6,747 nucleotides of DNA from Chloroflexales bacterium. GTDB lineage: Bacteria; Chloroflexota; Chloroflexia; Chloroflexales; Chloroflexaceae. The notes beneath the pieces are model-generated. The model was not told where the DNA came from and ran no database searches. It saw only the letters and a program-made list of their open reading frames with translations. Where the stretch lies: assembly GCA_013336035.1 (NCBI GenBank), contig JAAXUL010000441.1, positions 1 to 6,747 on the forward strand. Reading direction: 5' to 3'. Both the position numbers and the translations under genes were made by a program. This document shows, in pieces, positions 1-5,443 of the stretch. Within the stretch, counting starts at the first letter, position 1; the number at the start of each line of letters is the position of its first letter.

Positions 1-214
1 GAGCCCCGCCGAGCACGGGGCCGCCTCCCGCGCCCGCGCCCGCGCCCTCGGCCGCGGCGCTGTCAGTCGCACCCACGCTGCGGTTGCGACCGACAACGTT
101 CTCGTTCGCGACGACGCTGATATCTTCGCGCTGAAAGCCGCTGTCCATCAGGTCCTGGACAGTGTCCTGCGCATCTACATAGTTGTCGAACATGCCGACG
201 ACTGTCTTAGTCAT
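1..214 (-). CDS. YflT / general stress protein 17M-like protein, N-terminal part (cut by window edge)
   Basis: Read on the minus strand from the ATG at 214-212, this gives 71 codons that run off the left edge. The protein opens MTKTVVGMFDNYVDAQ and continues with '...QDLMDSGFQREDISVVANEN'. This is the pattern of the small YflT/GSP17M-like domain (beta strand, helix with D-A-Q, helix, then '.DISV(V/I)'). Proteins of this type are often annotated as general stress or heat-induced proteins; the biochemical role is not established. Residues 57-65 form a Gly-Ala tract that probably leads into the glycine-rich, membrane-like or glycine-zipper segment usual in longer members, but that part is outside the window. 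The start is supported by a GGGAG Shine-Dalgarno six bases upstream (minus strand, about 221-225). The gene is divergent from the DUF72 gene. Confidence 0.8.
   Translation of the reverse strand, partial: MTKTVVGMFDNYVDAQDTVQDLMDSGFQREDISVVANENVVGRNRSVGATDSAAAEGAGAGAGGGPVLGGA
30..47. repeat. Three perfect tandem GCGCCC hexamers
   Basis: GCGCCC is repeated three times without interruption at 30-35, 36-41 and 42-47. On the minus strand the repeat is in frame and encodes alternating Gly and Ala in the YflT-like protein (residues about 57-62). An in-frame hexamer repeat can change copy number by slippage and so alter linker length without breaking the frame. No such variation can be seen from one sequence. 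Confidence 0.7.
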
Positions 215-225
215 GTGACGCTCCC

Positions 226-295
226 TTCGCCTACTCTCTTTACCTCGAGGGCCGGTCCGCTCCTTAGATATAGCAAGATATGATCCTGTTGGGCT
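226..295. promoter_or_regulatory. AT-richer divergent control region with AGATAT direct repeat
   Basis: This stretch between the divergent stress gene and DUF72 gene is clearly less GC-rich than its surroundings. It contains AGATAT at 266-271 and again at 276-281, exactly one helical turn (10 bp) apart, with further TATA-like steps between them. No convincing paired -35/-10 set could be assigned on either strand, so this is a likely promoter area rather than a defined promoter. Confidence 0.35.
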
Positions 296-394
296 ATGCG
301 CCCGCTGTTCGTGCCGGTGCCTGTGAAACGGCGCTCGCCGCACCCGCATCGCTTCCGGCTGGTGCGCGGTTTGCTATGCCATGCGGCGACGTCG

Positions 395-412
395 CGCGGC
401 GCCCGCGCCGCG
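395..412 (+). other. GC stem-loop in the leader of the DUF72 gene
   Basis: CGCGGCG (395-401) and CGCCGCG (406-412) are perfect complements around a 4-nt CCCG loop. The hairpin ends 15 nt before the GAGG ribosome-binding site at 428-431. It could fold in the leader mRNA, but in DNA this GC-rich short perfect stems arise easily by chance, so function is uncertain. Confidence 0.35.
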
Positions 413-439
413 ATCAAGCAGCGCTCTGAGGATTGCCGT

Positions 440-1168
440 ATGAGCATCTGGATTGGTACCTCTGGCTGGAGCTATGGCCACTGGCATGGGGTGCTCTATC
501 CCCACGGCGGGCCGCCGCATGAGCGCCTGGCGCACTATGTGCAGCGGTTCGCCACCGTCGAGCTGAACGCGAGCTACTACCGCTGGCCCGCGGAGCGGAC
601 CTTTGCCAGCTGGCGCCGGCGCCTCCCGGCCCACTTCCGGCTCAGCGTCAAGGCGCCTGGGCCGCTCACGCACAGGCGGCAGCTGTACGCCCCTGAGGGC
701 TGGACCGCGCGCATCGGCGACGCCTTCACCACCCTCGGCGACCGGGCTGGCATCCTCCTGGTGCAGCTGGCACCCACTTTCGCCTACGACGAGGCTCGGC
801 TCGATTACTTCCTTGGCTGTGTGCCGCGCCACGTGCGCGTCGCCGTCGAGCTGCGCCATCCGAGCTGGCACCACGACGCGCTGTTTGCGCTGCTCGAACG
901 TCACGGCGCCGCCTACTGTGTGATGAGCGGCGCCCAGCTGCCCTGCATCCTGCGCGCTACGGCGCCCTTCGTCTACGCGCGGCTCCACGGGCCAAGCTCA
1001 CAGCACCTGTACGCCGGCTCGTACAGCGACGGCGACCTTCACTGGTGGGCCGATCGCATCCGGGAGTGGTCAGGGATGGGCCGCGATGTGTGGGTCTACT
1101 TCAATAATGACGGGGAGGGCCACGCGGTGCGCAATGCCCTGGCCCTGCGCGCCCTGGTCCAGGCGTAG
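440..1168 (+). CDS. DUF72 (YecE-like) family protein
   Basis: This is a 242-residue protein of the DUF72/YecE family, a TIM-barrel-like fold whose activity is not firmly established. The family signature starts at once with IGTSGWSY (4-11). It continues with VELNASYYRWP (40-50), the SVKAPGPLTH stretch (69-78), LLVQLAPTF (106-114), VAVELRHPSW (134-143), YARLHG (179-184) and YFNNDGEGHAVRNAL (220-234), so the domain is full length with its conserved residues present. The frame stays open upstream to an ATG at 296, but those 48 residues are Arg-rich and outside the family, and GAGG at 428-431 sits eight bases before the ATG at 440, so 440 is chosen. The gene appears monocistronic, divergent from the stress gene and convergent with the hybrid kinase. 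Family assignment is firm; any function is not. Confidence 0.93.
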   Translation: MSIWIGTSGWSYGHWHGVLYPHGGPPHERLAHYVQRFATVELNASYYRWPAERTFASWRRRLPAHFRLSVKAPGPLTHRRQLYAPEGWTARIGDAFTTLGDRAGILLVQLAPTFAYDEARLDYFLGCVPRHVRVAVELRHPSWHHDALFALLERHGAAYCVMSGAQLPCILRATAPFVYARLHGPSSQHLYAGSYSDGDLHWWADRIREWSGMGRDVWVYFNNDGEGHAVRNALALRALVQA

Positions 1169-1223
1169 CTGGCGCGCAGGTCAGTATGGCGCGTACCCGC
1201 CGCGCGTCGGCACACGCGCCGCG

Positions 1224-1250
1224 GGGCGGGCCAGGGCGGCGCACCCGCCC
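1224..1250 (+). terminator. Possible stem-loop terminator after the DUF72 gene
   Basis: GGGCGGG (1224-1230) pairs perfectly with CCCGCCC (1244-1250) across a 13-nt loop, about 55 nt past the DUF72 stop. There is no T-tract, so it is not a classic intrinsic terminator. It could act as an mRNA 3'-end hairpin, or be chance in GC-rich DNA. Confidence 0.3.
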
Positions 1251-1260
1251 GGCTTGGGCG

Positions 1261-1276
1261 CCAGCGCTCGCGCTGG
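1261..1276. other. Short stem-loop in the convergent gap
   Basis: CCAGCG (1261-1266) and CGCTGG (1271-1276) form a perfect 6-bp stem with a CTCG loop. It lies between the two convergent genes and could serve either strand. No T-tract follows on either side. Confidence 0.3.
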
Positions 1277-1285
1277 ATGCGGGGC

Positions 1286-1313
1286 GGCCCAGCGCCGAGC
1301 TGTCAGCTGGGCT
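1286..1313 (-). terminator. Possible stem-loop terminator after the hybrid kinase gene
   Basis: GGCCCAGC (1286-1293) pairs with GCTGGGCT (1306-1313) as seven Watson-Crick pairs plus one G-T pair, with a 12-nt loop. Read on the minus strand it starts six bases after the kinase stop codon, a natural place for a 3' hairpin. It lacks a U-tract, so terminator function is only suggested. Confidence 0.4.
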
Positions 1314-1319
1314 GGCTGC

Positions 1320-3842
1320 CTACTGCCACATCGCGCCGCTGCCGGGCAGATCTGGCGAGAGCAGCGCGGTCAGGAGCGTGCTGAGCTGTCGCGGCCCCAC
1401 CGGCCTGGCCAGGTAATGGGTCACGCCCGCGGCCAGATACTGCTCACGCTCGCCTGGTACCACGAGGTTCGTGAGCGCCACGATCGACACCGGGCTCCTG
1501 CCGCTGAGGGCGCGGATTCGCCGGACGATCGTAAGCCCATCGAGCTCGGGCAGCTGGACGTCGAGGACGACCAGATCAGGCCGGCGCTCGGCCACGCGGA
1601 TGACAGCCTCGGCGCCGGTACGCGCACTGGTCACCTGCCACCCATACCGGGCCAGCAGGTCACCGTAGCTGGTTAGGACGCGCTCGTCGTGATCGGCGAT
1701 CAGGATGTGGGGCGGGCTAGACCAAAGGGGGGCGGCGGGTAAGGGGGCTGTATGCTCAGCGAGGCTCCACGGGAGCTGAACCGTGAAGCGGCTGCCCCGG
1801 CTCAGCTCACTGGTCAGGCTAATGCTGCCGCCGTGCAGATCGACCAGCCGGCGCACCAGGGTGAGGCCTAGCCCGATCCCGCCATACGTGCGGGCGAGGC
1901 GGCCATCGAGCTGGGTGAAGGGTTTGAAGAGCCGCCCGAGGTCGTCACGGGCGATGCCGATGCCGGTGTCCCACACACTAAACTGGATCTGCTCGTGGGC
2001 GGCGTCTACCGTCACCTCAAGGCCGACAGTGCCGCCGTTCGGGGTAAACTTCACGGCGTTGTCGAGCAGGTTGACCAGGATCTGGGTGAGACGACGCTCA
2101 TCGGCGCGCAGCCGCTTGGCCCCGCTCGCATTCGACTGGCGCAGGAGGATCACCTTCTGATCGGCCGCGGGCTGGACCATGCGCAGGGCCGACTGGCAGA
2201 GCTCATCGACGACGATCGGGCCGACATCGAGCTGCTCGGCGCCGGCCTCGATGCGCGACAGGTCGAGGATGTCGGAGAGGATGGCGAGCAAGTGCCGCCC
2301 GCTGCGCTCGATCATAGCGAGCGCCCGCAGCTGGCGCTCGGCCAGGGGGCCGTAGAGCCCTTCGGCCAGGGCCTCGCTGCTGCCGAGGACGGCATTGAGC
2401 GGCGTGCGCAGCTCGTGGCTCATCATCGCCAGGAACTGATCCTTGAGCCGCAGGGCAGTGGCGAGCTCGGCGTTGGTGCGGCTCAGGGCCGTGGCGTGGA
2501 GGCGCAGCGCAGCTTCGTCGTGCCGCTGCTGTGTGATATCGAGGGCAGTGAGGAGCCTCAGGGCAACGGCGCCGTCCTCGTCGTGGATCAGGGCGCCGCT
2601 GAAGGCGATCCAGCGCTCAGCGCCCTGGCCCGCATCGTCCAGACAGAGCTCGCAATTGCTGAAGCGCTCGCCCCGCAGCACGCGCCGGAGCGGCCACTGC
2701 TCCCGTGGGAGCTCCTGGCCATCCGGGTCGCGGAGCACCAGCGGTGTGGCGGCCAGCAGCTCGTCGGCCGTTCGCGGCTGGGCCTCGGGGGCCAGCCCGT
2801 AGATATGCCGAGCGGCGGCATTGATCACGGCGATCGCCCCGTCGGGGTGGCAGGCGACCACGCCCTCGTGAAAGGTCTCGACGATCGTCGCGAGCTCGCG
2901 GTTGAGGCGCTCGCGGGCGCCCTCGGCCTGCTTGCGCGCGGTGATGTCGCGCGTGACGCCGATGGTCTGGACGAGCCGGCGCGAGCCGTCCGCGCCCACG
3001 TCGAAGTACAGCTGGGCCTGTATCGCGATCCAGCGGACCGCCTGATCCGGGGCGACGACCCGCATCTCGCCAGCAAAGCGGTCCTCGCGCGTCAGCTCAT
3101 CGCTGGGGGCCGTCGTCTGGCTGAGTATCTGGCGATCATCTGGGTGGATCAGCGCGAGCAGTGTATCGAGGGGGACGGCCTCGGCGTCGAGGCCGCTGTG
3201 GGCGCGGGCGCGCGCATCCAGGTGCACCAGATTGGTCGCGAGATCGTGGCGCCACGTGCCGAGCTCGGCGATGGCGTGGGCCAGCCGCAGCTGCTCGTCG
3301 CGCTCGCGGATGGTCTGCTCGGCCTGGCGGCGCTCGGTGATCTCGCTGACCACCACGGCCACGCCGTCAACGCCCCCGCCTGCTCTGCGGATAGGGTAGA
3401 AGCTCGCCTGCCAGTCGCGCTCGGACGCCGGGGCGGCCGAGGTTGTGCCGCGCAAGGCCCGGTCGCGGATGGGCTCGCCCGTGGTGAGCACCTGGCGCAG
3501 GAGCGGCTCGAGGAGGTGGGCAAACTGGGGCTGTAGCTCGGACGGCGTGCGGCCGTGATAGAGCGGGGTGGGGTTGCCGTCAACTGTGGCGAGGGCCGGG
3601 TTAATGCGGATAAAACGCAGGTCGGCGTCAAATAGCACGATGCCGAGCGGGACGACCTCGATGAGTGTGTCGAACTGGGCAGCGAGGCGGTGATGCTCAG
3701 CGCGGGCAATCACGGCGGCGCGGGCGTGAGCGTGAGCGCGAACGTTTGCAGAGGCGAGGGCCGCCGTGAGGGCGGCGATGCGATTGCGGCGGGGCGAGTG
3801 GCCCGTAGATGCGGGGGCAGGGCGCCGATGACGTGAGACCAT
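1320..3842 (-). CDS. Soluble hybrid sensor histidine kinase: PAS-PAS-PAS-HisKA-HATPase-REC
   Basis: This 840-residue protein has no membrane segment and should sense a cytoplasmic signal. In order: an Arg/Ala-rich helical leader (1-52); three PAS domains with PAC-type ends (about 54-175, 182-308 and 312-442, ending in SEITERRQAE, TRDITARKQAE and LDITQQRHDE); a HisKA domain with SHELRTPLN and phosphoaccepting His476; an HATPase_c domain with N box NLLDNAVKF (591-599), DTGIGI (625-630), FKPF (639-642) and GGIGLGL (654-660); and a C-terminal receiver (about 711-827) with LDVQLPELDG and phosphoacceptor Asp761. In the receiver, the second acid of the usual DD pair is His718 and the usual Lys of the KP motif is Arg813 (ARPV), so it may be weakly phosphorylatable. 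The ATG at 3842 is chosen because GGAG lies eight bases upstream; a TTG at 3848 is in frame but too close to it. The ligand and partner are unknown, and no output domain or intact response regulator is adjacent. Confidence 0.93.
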   Translation of the reverse strand: MVSRHRRPAPASTGHSPRRNRIAALTAALASANVRAHAHARAAVIARAEHHRLAAQFDTLIEVVPLGIVLFDADLRFIRINPALATVDGNPTPLYHGRTPSELQPQFAHLLEPLLRQVLTTGEPIRDRALRGTTSAAPASERDWQASFYPIRRAGGGVDGVAVVVSEITERRQAEQTIRERDEQLRLAHAIAELGTWRHDLATNLVHLDARARAHSGLDAEAVPLDTLLALIHPDDRQILSQTTAPSDELTREDRFAGEMRVVAPDQAVRWIAIQAQLYFDVGADGSRRLVQTIGVTRDITARKQAEGARERLNRELATIVETFHEGVVACHPDGAIAVINAAARHIYGLAPEAQPRTADELLAATPLVLRDPDGQELPREQWPLRRVLRGERFSNCELCLDDAGQGAERWIAFSGALIHDEDGAVALRLLTALDITQQRHDEAALRLHATALSRTNAELATALRLKDQFLAMMSHELRTPLNAVLGSSEALAEGLYGPLAERQLRALAMIERSGRHLLAILSDILDLSRIEAGAEQLDVGPIVVDELCQSALRMVQPAADQKVILLRQSNASGAKRLRADERRLTQILVNLLDNAVKFTPNGGTVGLEVTVDAAHEQIQFSVWDTGIGIARDDLGRLFKPFTQLDGRLARTYGGIGLGLTLVRRLVDLHGGSISLTSELSRGSRFTVQLPWSLAEHTAPLPAAPLWSSPPHILIADHDERVLTSYGDLLARYGWQVTSARTGAEAVIRVAERRPDLVVLDVQLPELDGLTIVRRIRALSGRSPVSIVALTNLVVPGEREQYLAAGVTHYLARPVGPRQLSTLLTALLSPDLPGSGAMWQ

Positions 3843-3940
3843 GGACAAGACTCCGGTGCTCGCCTGGCGCTGCGGGGCGTGTGGCTCGCCACGCTATGCT
3901 GCGCCGATAGGACTGGGATGCCGGCCTGCACCCTGGAAAA

Positions 3941-3946
3941 AGTATA
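3941..3946 (-). promoter_or_regulatory. Candidate -10 box for the hybrid kinase gene
   Basis: On the minus strand this reads TATACT, one base from the TATAAT consensus, followed by an A/T run just downstream. It lies about 100 bp before the kinase start. No good -35 hexamer is found at 16-18 bp, so the call rests on the -10 alone. Confidence 0.3.
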
Positions 3947-3977
3947 CACCCGGACGGGCACAGGCCTTGAGCACCAC

Positions 3978-4004
3978 GAGTATTTCGCTTTCTAAGGAAT
4001 ACTC
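3978..4004. promoter_or_regulatory. Operator-like inverted repeat GAGTATT-n13-AATACTC
   Basis: GAGTATT (3978-3984) and AATACTC (3998-4004) are perfect 7-bp inverted repeats with a 13-bp spacer. The symmetry extends inwards by one G-T mismatch and one further matched pair. The arms are about two helical turns apart centre to centre (20 bp), suiting a dimeric DNA-binding protein. The dyad lies in the only AT-rich stretch between the minus-strand kinase and the rightward genes. A transcribed stem-loop is the alternative; it has no following T-tract. Confidence 0.45.
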
Positions 4005-4011
4005 TACCGAC

Positions 4012-4025
4012 GCTCTAGGCTCTAG
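4012..4025. repeat. 7-bp tandem duplication GCTCTAG x2
   Basis: GCTCTAG occurs at 4012-4018 and again immediately at 4019-4025. It falls a few bases before the point where similarity to the membrane-kinase remnant begins, so it may mark a repair or rearrangement junction. It is too short to call an insertion scar with confidence. Confidence 0.45.
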
Positions 4026-4029
4026 ACAC

Positions 4030-4392
4030 CCGCTGTATACTGGCTGCACCGCGGTGCTGGTGGTGGTCTCGCTCGCTCTCTTCGCCGCCGGCCTCCCGGC
4101 CCAGAGCGCTGGGCTGCGCAGGGGCGTCCCGGGGCCCGCCGAGCGCCAGCAGGCCCGTTGGGTGGCGCTCGGCGCCGGCGTTGCCATGCGGGCACCTGGC
4201 CGCGCTGCAGCTGCTCGTGGGCGTGAGCTACGGCGCCAACCTGCTCTGTGCGGTCGTCGTCTACCCCGCGGCCCGGCTGCTGGAGCTCGCCCTGCCGCTC
4301 GCGATCGGCGCGGCCACCCTGCGGTATCAGCTCTGGGCGATCGACATCGTGGTCCGGCGGGTGCTGATCTATGGCGCCCTGACCGCCTGCAG
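4030..4392 (+). pseudogene. Remnant of a multi-TM membrane sensor histidine kinase (truncated at both ends and frameshifted)
   Basis: Two reading frames join to give one recognisable protein segment. In the frame of position 4021 there is a hydrophobic helix (TAVLVVVSLALFAAGL), then 'PAERQQARWVALGAGVA' (ending near 4185). In the next frame, from about 4184, come 'LAALQLLVGVSYGANLLCAVVVYPAARLLELALPLAIGAATLRYQLWAIDIVVRRVLIYGALTA' features, given here as their key parts: two hydrophobic stretches, then LRYQLWAID and VLIYGALTA. The 'RQQ-RWV' loop and 'P-L-IG-A-LRY-LW-ID...R-L-YGALTA' segment are hallmarks of a membrane sensor-kinase family frequent in Chloroflexota. A +1/-1 shift near 4175-4190 separates the halves. 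The N-terminal membrane helices and all of the HisKA/HATPase catalytic part are missing. No single start codon with a ribosome site yields the whole. I infer a decayed gene; a sequencing frameshift could explain the shift but not the missing ends. Confidence 0.65.
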
Positions 4393-4497
4393 CGTGTTCT
4401 TTGATCTTGATGACGAGCTCAGCCGCGCCGTGGCCACCGGGCAGCCGCCCGTACCTGACTCCGACGATGGCGCGCGCGGCAGCAGAGGAAAGAGCCA
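4393..4497 (+). pseudogene. Possible remnant of a NarL/LuxR-type response regulator (receiver end and linker)
   Basis: Directly after the kinase remnant, one frame reads FFDLDDELSRAVATG and the next frame reads RPYLTPTMARAAAEERANAA. Joined, they resemble the end of a NarL-family receiver and its linker, where '(D)ELLRAVRAVAAG-YL(S/T)P-(V/M)AR' is typical. If so, a deletion has fused the front of a membrane kinase to the middle of its partner regulator, losing the kinase core and the regulator's helix-turn-helix. The match is short and depends on one frameshift, so this is tentative. The tail overlaps the iolB ribosome-binding site. Confidence 0.35.
4485..4488 (+). promoter_or_regulatory. Ribosome-binding site of iolB
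   Basis: GAGG within AGAGGAAAGAG lies nine bases before the ATG at 4498 and fixes the iolB start. It sits inside the decayed sequence, so the translation signal of the first visible iol gene abuts the pseudogene. Confidence 0.6.
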
Positions 4498-5403
4498 ATG
4501 CCGCAGTATACCGAGCAGAGCCTGATCGTCCACCCCGGCAGCTCAGCGGACCCGGACGTCGTCGTCGAGGTCACCCCGGAGCTGGCCGGCTGGGACTATA
4601 TTCATTTCCAGGTGCGCCGGCTGCGCCCCGGCCAGCGCTGGTCGTTCGCGACGGGCGAGCACGAGCTGGCGCTGGTCCCCCTGAGCGGTACGATCAGCGT
4701 TGAGTCGGACCGTGGGCAGTGGGCCGAGGTCGGCGGGCGCGCCAACGTGTTTGCCGGCCTGCCCCACGCGCTCTACCTGCCGCGGCAGACCACGCTCAGC
4801 GCGAGCGCCCCCAGCGAGGGCGAGTTCGCTGTGGCCTGGGTCGCGGCCGACCAGGACTATGCGCCGCGCCTCGTGACCCCGGCCGATGTCACGCTAGAGA
4901 TCCGCGGCGGCGACAACGCCACGCGCCAGATCAACGGCATCCTGCCGCCGGGCTTCCCCTGCCAGCGCCTCGTCGTCGTCGAGGTCTACACGCCCGGCGG
5001 GAACTGGTCGAGCTACCCGCCGCATAAGCACGACACCCACAAGACGGCGCCGGATGGGGGCGTCCTAGAGGCCGACCTGGAGGAGGTCTACTACTACAAG
5101 ATCGACCGGCCCGAGGGCTTTGCGATGCAGCGCGTCTACACCGAGCCCGAGTCGCCGCTGGCGCGGGCCGGCACGCCCTTCGACGTGGCGCTGCTGGTGC
5201 ATAGCGATGACGTGGTGCTGATCCCAGAGGGGCACCACCCCGTCGCCAGCCCGCCCGGCTACACGACCTACTACCTCAACGTCCTCGCCGGCAGCGCGCA
5301 GTCGCTGGCCAACAAAGAGGACCAGGCGCACGCCTGGGTGAAAGCGACCTACCAGAGGCGCGACCCGCGGGTGCCGATCTATGACGTGCCGCGGCGGGCG
5401 TAG
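4498..5403 (+). CDS. iolB: 5-deoxy-glucuronate isomerase
   Basis: IolB isomerises 5-deoxy-D-glucuronate to 5-dehydro-2-deoxy-D-gluconate in cytosolic myo-inositol catabolism. The 301-residue protein is a KduI/IolB-type double cupin. The N-terminal half carries the first cupin (about 20-120). The second holds the family core: NWSSYPPHKHD (169-179) with metal-ligand candidates His176 and His178, LEEVYYYKIDRPEGFAMQRVYTE (194-216) with Glu195/Glu196, DDVVLIPEGHHPVASPPGY (237-255) with His246/His247, and TYYLNVLAG (257-265). It is slightly longer than the Bacillus subtilis protein (about 270 residues), with no sign of a fusion. The next gene, iolC, begins 40 nt downstream on the same strand, and the pathway steps are adjacent, so co-transcription is likely. 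No clear promoter is visible in the 100 bp upstream. Confidence 0.96.
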   Translation: MPQYTEQSLIVHPGSSADPDVVVEVTPELAGWDYIHFQVRRLRPGQRWSFATGEHELALVPLSGTISVESDRGQWAEVGGRANVFAGLPHALYLPRQTTLSASAPSEGEFAVAWVAADQDYAPRLVTPADVTLEIRGGDNATRQINGILPPGFPCQRLVVVEVYTPGGNWSSYPPHKHDTHKTAPDGGVLEADLEEVYYYKIDRPEGFAMQRVYTEPESPLARAGTPFDVALLVHSDDVVLIPEGHHPVASPPGYTTYYLNVLAGSAQSLANKEDQAHAWVKATYQRRDPRVPIYDVPRRA

Positions 5404-5443
5404 CGCAGCGCGCCGCGCGAGCCGCCATGACAGGGGTACAGGC

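Noticed and set aside
374..988. A 204-codon minus-strand open frame opposite the DUF72 gene
   Set aside because: The plus strand carries the full DUF72 signature set; the minus translation is Arg/Ala/Gly-rich with no family motif.
1995..3536. A 513-codon open frame on the plus strand, opposite the hybrid kinase
   Set aside because: It is the antisense shadow of a long, well-supported kinase gene in GC-rich DNA. The translation is low-complexity (Ala/Gly/Leu/Glu) with no recognisable domain.
3942..4041. Two GTATAC palindromes (3942-3947 and 4035-4040), considered as paired protein sites or as a plus-strand -10 (TATACT, 4036-4041)
   Set aside because: The 6-bp palindromes are short and about 93 bp apart. 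The plus-strand TATACT has no acceptable -35 at 16-18 bp. Only the minus-strand TATACT is kept, at low confidence.
4022..4498. A 158-codon minus-strand open frame opposite the kinase remnant
   Set aside because: The composition is Arg/Gly/Gln-rich with no recognisable fold, while the plus-strand frames show kinase-family membrane motifs.
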